56,558 nucleotides of DNA from NCBI GenBank assembly GCA_026417135.1, contig JAOADV010000014.1, forward strand, positions 1 through 56,558, written 5' to 3'. A program made the position numbers and the translations under genes. The notes under the pieces were generated by a model, which had not been told where the DNA came from, searched no databases, and saw only the letters and a list, made by a program, of their open reading frames with translations. How positions within the stretch are numbered: position 1 is the stretch's first letter; each line of letters opens with the position of its first letter. Below are positions 9,804 through 18,225 of the stretch, one piece after another. This stretch comes from Ignavibacteria bacterium. GTDB lineage: Bacteria > Bacteroidota > Ignavibacteria > Kapaibacteriales > UBA2268.

Positions 9804-10507
9804 AAATTCTTATTTTCCTTTCTCTTTTGTTGTTTTCTCTCGGATGCGAAGGTGTTCGCACAACAAGTTTGCAAGAAAAACAAATTGTAAGGTTGCCGAT
9901 TGCTAATCCCGAAGGAATATGCTTTTCGGAAAACGACACGAGTTTCTATTTGGTTACGGACGATGGGGAAATTGCTCGCTTAAATGTAAATTTTGAATTA
10001 ATCCATATTCAAGAAATTACGAATGTAAAATTTGTTGATATCTTCGTCGACGATTTCTTTATTTATACACTTTCGCCAAAAGAAATTATTGTCCTCAAAA
10101 AGGCAAGTTTCGAAATAGTTTCGAAGCGAGCTCTCGATTTCCTTAAAAGAAAAAATCGGAACGCTCTTTCTCTCTTTTTTAATGCTTGGACAAGGACTTT
10201 CAATATTATAGTCGAAGAAAAAGGGATTTACATATACGAACTCGAACCAAAACAATTTAAATTCATATCCAAGCAAAAACTTAAAGGAATCGACAAAGCA
10301 ACAGCGGCGATGCTTCTTGCGAACAATATTTTATTAATTGATAATCAAACGAACACGGTTTATAAAATCGACATAACCGATAGGTACAAAATAATAAGCA
10401 AATATCAAATCCAACAGCAAGATATTGTTGGAATAACTTATTCGGAAAAAATAGGCTTAATTCTTTTAAGCAAAGAGTTGCGACGTGCCTATGTTTACGA
10501 GTTTTAG
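9800..10507 (+). CDS. Lipoprotein, possible SdiA-regulated-like beta propeller
   Basis: 235 residues. The N-terminus MKILIFLSLLLFSLGCEG is a lipoprotein signal peptide with lipobox (F)SLGC, so C16 would be lipidated. The mature part starts with PIANPEGICFSENDTSFYLV and TDDGEIARL, resembling the first blade of SdiA-regulated/esterase-like propellers, and continues with repeating beta-rich segments (IYIYELEPKQFKFISKQKL; TNTVYKIDITDRYKIISKY). The likeness is weak and no catalytic site is visible. It is the last gene of the run starting at 3151 and overlaps the methyltransferase stop (ATGA). It is probably anchored in the outer membrane. Confidence 0.7.
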   Translation: MKILIFLSLLLFSLGCEGVRTTSLQEKQIVRLPIANPEGICFSENDTSFYLVTDDGEIARLNVNFELIHIQEITNVKFVDIFVDDFFIYTLSPKEIIVLKKASFEIVSKRALDFLKRKNRNALSLFFNAWTRTFNIIVEEKGIYIYELEPKQFKFISKQKLKGIDKATAAMLLANNILLIDNQTNTVYKIDITDRYKIISKYQIQQQDIVGITYSEKIGLILLSKELRRAYVYEF

Positions 10508-10685
10508 TATTTCGAGATAAATCTTTCTTTTGATAAATCAAAGGTATGTAGTCAACAATCGAAAGAAAATTATTTTCGAATTTGTTTACCTTTATTCAAG
10601 TTTTTTAACTATTTTTGGTGTTCTTAAAATAAGTTTAAAGAGATTATAGAAAAAGCATTAGTTTTGCTTTAAAACTTGCTTTGAA

Positions 10686-11237
10686 ATGTCCGAATTTAAA
10701 CGTTTATTTATTGGAACATTTATATACACAACGAGAATCCAGCAAGGGATTTCCATTTTAAAAAAAGAACTTGCAAGCTTTTTGACAGGAAAATGGGTCG
10801 AGGAAGAGAACTTACATTTTACATATCACTTTCTTGGAGAAGTTCCGGCAGCAATTGTACAGCCGCTATACCAGGAGCTATTACCAAATCTTCGAGAATA
10901 TGACGTTAAGTTAGAATTCAATGGAATTAATTGTTTTCCTAATCTTTTTTCACCACGAGTACTTTTCATTGAAATTTCCGATACTGAAAAGATTCTATCC
11001 TCGATTTACAATTCCTGCAAGAGGGCTCTACAAAAATATAATATTCCTATTGAAGAAAGAGAATTCCATCCCCACTTAACATTAGTTAGAATCAAAAGTG
11101 CTCAAAAGACGAAGTTTTTAGAAATAATTAAAAAATATCAAAACTACGACTTTGGCTTTGTCGAAAAATTTAAAGTGGAACTAATCGAAAGTCGCCTAAC
11201 AACAGCTGGACCAATCTATAAATCGATAAAATTTTAA
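10686..11237 (+). CDS. thpR: RNA 2',3'-cyclic phosphodiesterase (2H/LigT family)
   Basis: 183 residues, the usual length. The two catalytic HxT motifs of the 2H phosphoesterase superfamily are present: H44-F-T46 (LHFTYHFLGEV) and H130-L-T132 (FHPHLTLVRIK). The N-terminus KRLFIGTF and the GINCFPNLFSPRVLFIEI stretch are typical of ThpR. It hydrolyses 2',3'-cyclic phosphate ends of RNA to 2'-phosphate. A 178-base gap separates it from the upstream run, so it probably has its own promoter. It converges on phosphofructokinase, with six bases between the stop codons. Confidence 0.88.
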   Translation: MSEFKRLFIGTFIYTTRIQQGISILKKELASFLTGKWVEEENLHFTYHFLGEVPAAIVQPLYQELLPNLREYDVKLEFNGINCFPNLFSPRVLFIEISDTEKILSSIYNSCKRALQKYNIPIEEREFHPHLTLVRIKSAQKTKFLEIIKKYQNYDFGFVEKFKVELIESRLTTAGPIYKSIKF

Positions 11238-11243
11238 ACCTTT

Positions 11244-12251
11244 TCAAAGAAGGGCCATAGCAAATTCTTTCAGTTTGTCGGGAATATTCAAGTGCGTCGT
11301 CTTTTCGCTATTGACTGCTTCGTCGAGTGGAAGTCGGACAGGGTCTTGCCCGGGAAAATAACAAGTATAAAAACCACTTTCGGCACCGCTAAATGCCTCC
11401 TTTACCATATAATAACCAAGCCAACTTGCAGTTATGATGTCTTTAACTGCTGCTTTACCTCCTCGTTGAAAATAACCCATATCTACATATCGAATTTCGT
11501 GTTTAATTTTCCGCCGCACAAATATCTCGTTCAAGATTTTAGTAATTTCGTCGGCAGATTTCGAATACCCTTCGGCAACGATTATGCGGGTATCGCGGTC
11601 GCGTTCAGCAATTAAATTAACCAGCTCCTCGTAGTCAACATCATCGTTTGGCAAAATAATGTATTCAGCACCAGTAGCAACCCCAGCATAAAATGCAAGG
11701 TAACCAGAATCCCGCCCCATCGATTCAATAATATAAACGCGTCGGTGGGCAGAAGCAGTATCGCGTATCCATTCCAACATTTCGAGACTTTTATCGACAG
11801 CACTATAGAAACCAATCGAATAACCAAAGTTATTGCAAACATCGTTATCGATTGAACCAGCAGTAACTAAAACCTTTGTTCTCAATCCTTTCGAAAGGAT
11901 TATATTGTTTAATACATTCGAAGCTGCAAGACTTCCGTTTCCTCCAATTACGAATAGATAATCGAAGAAATTGTCGTGAAGGTTGAACGCCATCGCTTCT
12001 TGCATATCGCGGTTGTCTTTCAATTCTGGAAGACGCAGTGTCCCAAGAATTGTTCCGCCTTGATTTGCAATTCCAGCAGTATCTCGTTTGGTTAATTTTC
12101 GAAAATTTCCTTCGACAAGCCCCCGCCAACCATCGATTACACCCCAAACTGAGGTTGCGGGACGCAAATTCAAACAACTACGAACGACCGCTCGGATGAA
12201 TGCATTCATTCCCGGGGAATCGCCGCCTCCTGTTAGTATTGCTACTTTCAT
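11244..12251 (-). CDS. pfkA: 6-phosphofructokinase, with Asn in the Mg-ATP motif
   Basis: Phosphorylates fructose 6-phosphate to the 1,6-bisphosphate in glycolysis. 335 residues. Family motifs are GGGDSPGMNAFIR at the N-terminus, the catalytic SIDNDV (D136, D138), HRRVYIIESMGRDSG for substrate binding, IVAEGY, and MGYFQRGG. The nucleotide motif reads GGNGS: asparagine (N105) replaces the aspartate equivalent to E. coli D103, which binds Mg-ATP. The following glycine is kept, which favours ATP over pyrophosphate as donor. TIDND is changed to SIDND. It may be a second, divergent isoform. Clear ATG start; it is followed by the coiled-coil gene upstream at 12279. Confidence 0.9.
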   Translation of the reverse strand: MKVAILTGGGDSPGMNAFIRAVVRSCLNLRPATSVWGVIDGWRGLVEGNFRKLTKRDTAGIANQGGTILGTLRLPELKDNRDMQEAMAFNLHDNFFDYLFVIGGNGSLAASNVLNNIILSKGLRTKVLVTAGSIDNDVCNNFGYSIGFYSAVDKSLEMLEWIRDTASAHRRVYIIESMGRDSGYLAFYAGVATGAEYIILPNDDVDYEELVNLIAERDRDTRIIVAEGYSKSADEITKILNEIFVRRKIKHEIRYVDMGYFQRGGKAAVKDIITASWLGYYMVKEAFSGAESGFYTCYFPGQDPVRLPLDEAVNSEKTTHLNIPDKLKEFAMALL

Positions 12252-12278
12252 AAACGATATGGTTTGTTGGACATAAAG

Positions 12279-13181
12279 TTAAATTGCGAACAATAAAACA
12301 ACAAAAATAAGAATGAAAAGTGTTCCAAAAATTAAAATTCTCCTTATTGTATTTTCAATCTTGCTCTGTTGAATTCTAAACTCATTCAAATATTGAAATG
12401 CTTGTCGGACTTCATCCCGAATTTTATTCGAACTTTCTTCTTTGTTTTGGATTGTGGTTTCAGTCTGTTGTTCAATTTGGTTAAGCAATTGGTCGAAGCG
12501 AATAAGTTTTTTGTTTAGTTCCTCCGAAAATTCGCTAAATCGAGCCTCGATTTTTTGTCGTTCGTCGTACAAAGCTTGCTTAATTTGTTGTAAGCCTTGT
12601 TGCATTGTATCAGTTTCTTCGTAAAAAGTTTTTGTGAAACGCGATTGACTCAACGTTAGAGCTAACAATTTCTGTTCAAAATTTACCACTTTTTCTTCGA
12701 GAGACTTAATCTTTAGAGCATACTTAACTTCGAACTTTTTCAGACTTGAACTAATTTCGTTTTCTATCATATTCAGAACTTTACGAGAAAGAGATTCGAA
12801 CTCGAGTTCGACTTTGTTTTCGAAAGTCTTCAAAAGACTATCAAATTTTATCATTTGAACTTTCAGTTCAGAATTTTGGTTGTTAAGTTCTTGTTTCAGA
12901 AGTTCAATTCTATCGAGTTCTTTATAAGCGACTTCGAAAGAAGCGGACTTTTGCTGGAAATCCGAAATGAAATCGTTAATGGTATTTTCCAGCAATTTGA
13001 TTTTATTTTCTATTTCTTCGAGAATGTGTTGCGAAAAGTTTTCAAGTTCTTCCAGCTTCTGACTGATTATTTTCTTTTCCTCCTCGAAAAATTCGAAAGC
13101 TTTCGAATATTCAAGAGCTTGTCGTTTTACAGTTTCGAACAAGCCCTTAATTTCTGGATTTATTGCTTTGCTCTCGTCCAT
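12279..13181 (-). CDS. Coiled-coil protein with C-terminal membrane anchor
   Basis: 300 residues, not recognised as a named family. Residues 1 to about 270 are almost entirely heptad-like, rich in Glu, Lys, Gln and Leu, and predict long coiled coils. The last 20 residues (IRRILIFGTLFILIFVVLLF region) form a single transmembrane helix with almost nothing behind it. That is a tail anchor with the coiled coil in the cytoplasm. The start overlaps the end of the 83-residue gene at 13160-13411 by 22 bases, so they are translated together. It may organise or tether something at the membrane; nothing more specific can be said. Confidence 0.75.
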   Translation of the reverse strand: MDESKAINPEIKGLFETVKRQALEYSKAFEFFEEEKKIISQKLEELENFSQHILEEIENKIKLLENTINDFISDFQQKSASFEVAYKELDRIELLKQELNNQNSELKVQMIKFDSLLKTFENKVELEFESLSRKVLNMIENEISSSLKKFEVKYALKIKSLEEKVVNFEQKLLALTLSQSRFTKTFYEETDTMQQGLQQIKQALYDERQKIEARFSEFSEELNKKLIRFDQLLNQIEQQTETTIQNKEESSNKIRDEVRQAFQYLNEFRIQQSKIENTIRRILIFGTLFILIFVVLLFAI

Positions 13182-13411
13182 ATTTTTGTATAATCAATGA
13201 AAAATTGAAGGCTGTTGCAAAGCTCTTGTAGGTAATACTTTTCGAGAAGTGTAACTTCCGATTTTGAAAATTTTAGCATAATTTCGTTGACATCGTCGCG
13301 GAAAGTTTCGTTCTTTTCGTAAAATTCACGCCATTGGTGTTCGAGTAAATCGGCAAGCACACCAGCTTCGGCAAGTTCTTCGAATATTCGTCTTGGTTTA
13401 ATTTTTTTCAT
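13160..13411 (-). CDS. Small hypothetical protein, partner of the coiled-coil gene
   Basis: 83 residues, highly charged and mainly helical: basic N-terminus (MKKIKPRRIFEELAEAGVLA) and acidic middle. No signal peptide, membrane segment or recognised domain. It starts six bases after the PLP-enzyme stop codon side of the operon (upstream gene is on the far side at 13417) and overlaps the tail-anchored coiled-coil gene by 22 bases, which suggests the two products act together. Confidence 0.65.
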   Translation of the reverse strand: MKKIKPRRIFEELAEAGVLADLLEHQWREFYEKNETFRDDVNEIMLKFSKSEVTLLEKYYLQELCNSLQFFIDYTKIWTRAKQ

Positions 13412-13416
13412 ATTTC

Positions 13417-14604
13417 TTATTCAATGGAACTTAACCCTTTTTCCAGGCCATTAATTAAATCTTCGGGGTCTTCGATACCAACAGAAAGTCGGACAAGTCC
13501 TTCGGTTATTCCAGCTTCGGCACGAAGTTGTGGGGTCATACTTGAATGTGTCATACTTGCGGGATGTTGAATTAATGATTCTACCCCACCAAGACTTACT
13601 GCAAGCTTCCAGACACTGATGTTGTTCATCAAAGCTTTACCCGCAGACAACCCCCCTTTAAGTTCAATGGAAATCATACCACCACCCCCAAGACTTTGCT
13701 TTCTTGCTAATTCATATTGAGGATGGCTTTCCAAGTATGGGTACCATACTTTTTCGACTTTGGGATGCTGTTCTAAGAACTTAGCCACTTGGAGTGCATT
13801 CGAACAGTGCCTTTCCATCCTCAAATAAAGTGTTTTCAATCCACGATGCACCAAGAAAGCATTGAAAGGGTCGATTACTCCACCAATATGGTTCGAAAAC
13901 TTTCGAAAATGCAAATAATCATTTTCGTCCTTGAATACAACAATGCCAGCGACGACATCGGCGTGCCCATTTAAATATTTCGTCATACTATGGACGACTA
14001 TGTCCGCACCGAGCTTAAGCGGATTTTGGAGCACTGGGGTCATAAAAGTATTATCGACGACAACTTTCGCTCCGAAAGTGTGGGCAATTTTGGAAATCAC
14101 TTGGATGTCCGAAATTAAGAGAGTCGGGTTGCCAGGGGTTTCGAAGAATATAAGTTTTGTGTTCGAACGAAAGGAATTCTTAACTTCCTCTATGTTTGAT
14201 GTATCGACGAACGACACTTCGAGCCCGTAGGAGCTAAAAATTTGTCCAAGCAAAGTTGTAATAGGACCATAAACAGATTTACCAGAGATAATATGGTCGC
14301 CACTTTTTGTCGTGGAAAAGATAACCAAAGAGATAGCAGCCATACCGCTTGCACAAGCTATACTTTTCGTTCCAAATTCCAGTTCGGCAACCGCATCTTC
14401 TAAAGCCTCGATAGTTGGATTTCTCATTCGGGTATAGATGAAGCCTTCTTCTTCGCCCTTGAAAAGCCGAGCACCGTGGTCGGCATCCCGAAAAGCGAAT
14501 GTCGAGGTTTGGTAGATTGGTGGAACTATTGGTCCGAATTCGTAATGCTTAACTCCAGAATGAACACACTTTGTTGCAATTTTCATCGAGCTACCAGTTT
14601 CCAT
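13417..14604 (-). CDS. Cys/Met metabolism PLP-dependent enzyme (cystathionine gamma-synthase/lyase type)
   Basis: 395 residues. The PLP lysine lies in HSMTKYLNGHADV, and the family motifs GFIYTRMRNPT, SGMAAISLV and FFETPGNPTL are present, as is the C-terminal LVRLSVGIEDPEDLI. It acts on sulfur amino acids: candidates are cystathionine gamma-synthase, gamma-lyase, methionine gamma-lyase or an O-acylhomoserine sulfhydrylase. The methionine gamma-lyase active-site Cys (YGC) is replaced by proline (KSVYGPIT), arguing against that option. The first ATG is at 14604; a second at 14586 (MKIATKCVHSG) matches family starts better. The 275-base gap upstream shows no known riboswitch and probably carries its promoter. 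Confidence 0.88.
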   Translation of the reverse strand: METGSSMKIATKCVHSGVKHYEFGPIVPPIYQTSTFAFRDADHGARLFKGEEEGFIYTRMRNPTIEALEDAVAELEFGTKSIACASGMAAISLVIFSTTKSGDHIISGKSVYGPITTLLGQIFSSYGLEVSFVDTSNIEEVKNSFRSNTKLIFFETPGNPTLLISDIQVISKIAHTFGAKVVVDNTFMTPVLQNPLKLGADIVVHSMTKYLNGHADVVAGIVVFKDENDYLHFRKFSNHIGGVIDPFNAFLVHRGLKTLYLRMERHCSNALQVAKFLEQHPKVEKVWYPYLESHPQYELARKQSLGGGGMISIELKGGLSAGKALMNNISVWKLAVSLGGVESLIQHPASMTHSSMTPQLRAEAGITEGLVRLSVGIEDPEDLINGLEKGLSSIE

Positions 14605-14879
14605 ATTTTTCGAAATTCTGATTTAAAAAAGCAAATTAAACATTTGAGTTTAAAAATAAAAATTTGGAATTTCAGCGGAAGTATCTTTGTTCCCTTTGTA
14701 TACTTCTTTTTAAAGAAGAAAGAAGTACAAATTGAAGGATTGTAATTCAGAAATGTTAAATTGGATACATTGAGAAGAGTTTTCTACCACTCTGAGCATA
14801 GTTTTGCCGAATTACCATCTTGGTAGTTCTTATTTACAAAGATGCTATTTGGTTTCACAAAACTTATTTCCTTGAACCT

Positions 14880-15212
14880 TTAATCTTCGAAATCGGAGAA
14901 CTCTATTAGAACTTGGTCTTTTTTTACAACATCGCCAATTTTAACGTTTATGGATTTGATTTTACCTTCGACAGGGGAGTTGACGTCATTTTTCATTTTC
15001 ATAGCTTCGAGCACAAGTAGTGGTTCGCCCCGACGAACTTTTTGCCCAACTTGTACATAGATGTTCTGGATTACTCCGGGAATAAAAGCCTTTAGCTGGG
15101 ATTTATCTGGCATTTGAAATTTTTTACGCCGTAGATATTTGCGTGGGATTTTTGTAAAAAACTGCCCATCTAAAAGCTGAAACTCAACAAAATCTTCTTT
15201 TCTTTCATCCAT
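14880..15212 (-). CDS. Biotin carboxyl carrier protein of an acyl-CoA carboxylase
   Basis: 110 residues. The C-terminal 70 form a biotinyl/lipoyl domain, with the biotin site EAMKMKN (biotinyl-lysine at K72) preceded by FIPGVIQNIYVQVGQKVRRG. A short N-terminal segment (about 1-38) precedes it. The protein carries carboxybiotin between a biotin carboxylase and the carboxyltransferase encoded just upstream (eight bases apart, same strand). No biotin carboxylase subunit is in the window, so it must be supplied from elsewhere. Confidence 0.9.
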   Translation of the reverse strand: MDERKEDFVEFQLLDGQFFTKIPRKYLRRKKFQMPDKSQLKAFIPGVIQNIYVQVGQKVRRGEPLLVLEAMKMKNDVNSPVEGKIKSINVKIGDVVKKDQVLIEFSDFED

Positions 15213-15220
15213 AATTCAAA

Positions 15221-16759
15221 TTAGAATGGTGGAATTCCATGTTTTTTTGGCAAAGTCTGTTCTTCTTTGCTTCGAGAAATAAATAGAGAATGAAGAATGT
15301 ACTTTCGTGTTTCGTCTGGTTCTATTACTGCATCGATATAACCATTGGCTGCTGCAACGAAAGGATTTGCAAATTTTTCGATGTATTCTTTAACTTTTTG
15401 CTTTCTTGTTTCCTCTGGGTTGGGCGATTCGGCAATTTCGTTTTTGAAGATTATGTTCGCAGCACCTTCCGGTCCCATAACAGCAATTTCTGCCATTGGC
15501 CAAGCGAAAACAAAGTCTGCCCCAAGATGTCTCGAACACATTGCAATATAGCCTCCGCCGTAAGCTTTGCGCATAATAACCGTTATCTTTGGTACTGTTG
15601 CTTCGCTGTAAGCATAAAGGATTTTCGCCCCGTGGCGAATGACTCCCGAATGCTCTTGGTCGACCCCGGGTAAGTAGCCGGGAATATCAACAAGAGTAAC
15701 TAATGGTATGTTAAAAGAATCGCAAAATCGGATAAAGCGTGCAGCTTTATCGGAAGAATCGACATCCAAAACCCCAGCCAAAACTTTAGGTTGGTTGCCG
15801 ACGATGCCAATTGTCTCTCCGTTCATTCTGGCAAAACCAATAACAACATTTGGAGCAAAAAATTCCATTATTTCGAAAAAGTCGGAGTCATCGACAATAG
15901 CGCGAATTACATCGCGAACGTCGAAAGGTTGCCGTGGGTCTTCGGGTATCAATTCAGAAATTCGGTAATTGACCTTTGGTTGCTTGGGGGGAAATGGGTC
16001 GGCTTTTTTTCGATTGTTCCAAGGGATAAAAGTTACCAGTTTTTTCACTTGTTCGAAACATTCTTCTTCGGTTTCGGCGAAGAAATGTGCATTTCCAGAA
16101 ATTTCGGCTTGAACACGTGCTCCACCAAGGTCTTCCATCGAAATTTCTTCGCCAAGTACGGTCTTAATTACTTCCGGTCCAGTTATGAACATTTTCGAAA
16201 TTTTATCGACAACAAATACGAAATCGGTCAAGGCAGGTGAATATACAGCACCACCAGCGCAAGGTCCCAAAATTATTGATATTTGAGGGATAACACCAGA
16301 AGCTCGGGTATTTCGGAAGAAAATTTCCCCATAACCAGCCAAAGAGTTAACTCCTTCTTGAATGCGAGCACCACCACTATCGTTGATACCAATGATTGGG
16401 ACACCAAGCTTTATTGCGTGGTCCATTATCTTTGTTATTTTTCTCGCGTGTGCAAGACCGAGCGAGCCCCCAGCAACGGAAAAGTCTTGTGCATAAATGC
16501 AAATGGGATGTCCCATAATGCTTGCTGTTCCTGTTATCACTCCATCACGCGGAAGGAACTTTTTGTCCAAGCCTAAATCGGTTGATGCTTGTTGGACAAA
16601 CATATCCCATTCGTGGAAAGAACCAGGGTCGACTATTCGTTCTATTCGTTCGCGTGCAGTTAGCTTTCCTTGTTTGGTTTGTTTTTCTTTGGCTGTCTTT
16701 TCGCTTTCTAAAACTTGCTTTTTCTTTCGAAAGAAAAAATCTAATAATTTTTTTAACAT
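15221..16759 (-). CDS. Acyl-CoA carboxylase carboxyltransferase (propionyl-CoA carboxylase beta type)
   Basis: 512 residues, normal length for PccB/MmdA. The N- and C-terminal crotonase-like carboxyltransferase halves are both present. It has GKLTARERIERIVDPGSF, the acyl-CoA site region DFSVAGGSLG, the oxyanion motif NDSGGARIQEGV, GPCAGGAVYSPALTDF, and in the second half VDIPGYLPG and RKAYGGGYIAM. The first 20 residues are an unusual hydrophobic then basic extension (LLDFFFRKKKQ). With the adjacent biotin carrier it most likely carboxylates propionyl-CoA to methylmalonyl-CoA, feeding the mutase at 24114. Without beta or gamma subunits a sodium-pumping decarboxylase is less likely. Confidence 0.9.
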   Translation of the reverse strand: MLKKLLDFFFRKKKQVLESEKTAKEKQTKQGKLTARERIERIVDPGSFHEWDMFVQQASTDLGLDKKFLPRDGVITGTASIMGHPICIYAQDFSVAGGSLGLAHARKITKIMDHAIKLGVPIIGINDSGGARIQEGVNSLAGYGEIFFRNTRASGVIPQISIILGPCAGGAVYSPALTDFVFVVDKISKMFITGPEVIKTVLGEEISMEDLGGARVQAEISGNAHFFAETEEECFEQVKKLVTFIPWNNRKKADPFPPKQPKVNYRISELIPEDPRQPFDVRDVIRAIVDDSDFFEIMEFFAPNVVIGFARMNGETIGIVGNQPKVLAGVLDVDSSDKAARFIRFCDSFNIPLVTLVDIPGYLPGVDQEHSGVIRHGAKILYAYSEATVPKITVIMRKAYGGGYIAMCSRHLGADFVFAWPMAEIAVMGPEGAANIIFKNEIAESPNPEETRKQKVKEYIEKFANPFVAAANGYIDAVIEPDETRKYILHSLFISRSKEEQTLPKKHGIPPF

Positions 16760-16766
16760 TTTTCTT

Positions 16767-17060
16767 CTACTTTTGTTTGTATTGATTAATATAGTTTATT
16801 AAATTATCGAGCGGATAATTAGAAACATCCTCGGGTAGAAGGATTCTTATCGTTTTTTTTCCAATAGCTCCTTTGACGGTATATTCTCCACGAACAATAA
16901 CTTTGAAAGCTGGGACATCGAATTCATCGAAGTAAAGGAATTTGCCTAATTTCCCAAGATATTCAGCAAATTCTTTTGTTATAGGACCGCTCAAGAGAAA
17001 ATCGCAACTATTGTTACTTTCGAAACAGTCTTTAACTTCTTTCACTTTTAAAACTTTCAT
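16767..17060 (-). CDS. Small conserved protein linked to class V aminotransferase
   Basis: 97 residues, no named family recognised. It has a mixed alpha/beta pattern and begins MKVLKVKEVKDC, with FDEFDVPAFKVIVRGEYTVK in the middle and KKTIRILLP towards the end. Its start overlaps the aminotransferase stop by four bases (ATGA), so the two are translationally coupled and probably act together. A clear paralogue lies at 28150-28431: both share MKV at the start, D-C at 11-12, D-x-LLS-x-x-ITK-x-F, LGK, P-x-FK, and the IKG/VKG...KK-x-R core. A role in sulfur transfer or in modulating the PLP enzyme is only a guess. Confidence 0.7.
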   Translation of the reverse strand: MKVLKVKEVKDCFESNNSCDFLLSGPITKEFAEYLGKLGKFLYFDEFDVPAFKVIVRGEYTVKGAIGKKTIRILLPEDVSNYPLDNLINYINQYKQK

Positions 17061-18202
17061 ATTTTTTTGGTTACCAAGGCTATTTTCTTAATAGCATCTG
17101 TAAATTTGTAAATTTCTTCCTCTGTTGTAAAATAGGAGTGGCTTGCACGGACGGTTCCCCAAGGTGCAACCCCAAGATAAGGGAGCATTAAGGGGGCGCA
17201 ATGTAATCCTGTTCGGACGTAGATATCGAAAGAGGATTCGAGCATATAGCCGACTTCTTCGGGGACCATTTTCTTAACATTAAAACAGAAATTAGAGTAA
17301 GAAGTATTTTCGCGCGGGCTGTAAATTTCGATATCTTCATTGCCTTCTAATTCATCGAATAGAATTTGATAAAGTTTCTTTTTGTGTTCGAGGATTTTTT
17401 CCAATCCAGTATTTAAAATAAACTGAACTCCAGCGTAAAGCGAAATGATACCCGGTCTGTTTGGTGTTCCAGCTTCATAATGGATAGGGACTCCTTCGGG
17501 TTGGAGAAGGATTTCGCTCAGAATACCAGTACCACCAACTTTTAAAGGCTTCAACTCAATTCCTTCTTTAATATAAAGTCCGCCTATTCCTTGTAATCCA
17601 AAAAGGGACTTGTGCCCAGTAAAAGCAAGTAAGTCAATATCCCAGTTTTTACAATCAATCTGTATTGCTCCAGCCGATTGAGATGCATCGACTATTAAGT
17701 AAGCACCACGGGAATGTACTATTTTCGCGATTTTTTCGAGGTCTAATACAGCCCCAGTTACATTAGAACAATGATTTACAATTACCGCGCGAGTATTGTC
17801 GCGTATAGATTTTTCGATTTGTTCGGGATAAACATAACCATTTTTGTTGCATTCTACAATTGTAACGGAGATTTTACCTTCCTTTTCGAGAGTTTTAACA
17901 GGACGGATTACGGAATTGTGTTCGATTGCAGTAATTACTACATTTGAACCATCAAGAGAAAGACCTTTGATAGCTAAATTCAAAGCTTCGGTGCTGCCAG
18001 ATGTAAAAACAATTCGCAGAGGGTCTTCGACGTTGAATAAATCGGCAAGCCGAACGCGACAAAGGTAAGCGATATCCTCCTCTTCTCGTTCGAAACCTGT
18101 TCGAGAAGAATGGACTAATGGATAATCGAAAGAAGCCACTACTGCATCTTTGACCTCCTTCGGCTTGGGAAAACTTGTCGCTGCATTGTTTAGGTATATC
18201 AT
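17057..18202 (-). CDS. Class V aminotransferase, cysteine desulfurase-like
   Basis: 381 residues. It has the N-terminal YLNNAATSFPKP of the NifS/Csd-like group, FTSGSTEALNLAIKGL, EHNSVIRP, the PLP-aspartate region YLIVDASQSAG and the PLP lysine in FTGHKSLFGLQG. RTGLHCAPLML carries a cysteine at the place used for persulfide formation. This subgroup (starting YLNNAATS, ending in R-x-G-x-HCAP) is annotated as cysteine desulfurase or selenocysteine lyase-like; the real substrate is not established. Its stop overlaps the start of a 97-residue partner protein. Start: ATG at 18202, preceded by a 23-base gap from pheS. Confidence 0.87.
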   Translation of the reverse strand: MIYLNNAATSFPKPKEVKDAVVASFDYPLVHSSRTGFEREEEDIAYLCRVRLADLFNVEDPLRIVFTSGSTEALNLAIKGLSLDGSNVVITAIEHNSVIRPVKTLEKEGKISVTIVECNKNGYVYPEQIEKSIRDNTRAVIVNHCSNVTGAVLDLEKIAKIVHSRGAYLIVDASQSAGAIQIDCKNWDIDLLAFTGHKSLFGLQGIGGLYIKEGIELKPLKVGGTGILSEILLQPEGVPIHYEAGTPNRPGIISLYAGVQFILNTGLEKILEHKKKLYQILFDELEGNEDIEIYSPRENTSYSNFCFNVKKMVPEEVGYMLESSFDIYVRTGLHCAPLMLPYLGVAPWGTVRASHSYFTTEEEIYKFTDAIKKIALVTKKI

Positions 18203-18225
18203 TTATACCCCAATTAAATTTTAAT

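Noticed and set aside
14605-14879. Possible SAM riboswitch ahead of the Cys/Met enzyme
   Set aside because: No conserved riboswitch core or terminator pair could be recognised on the minus strand.
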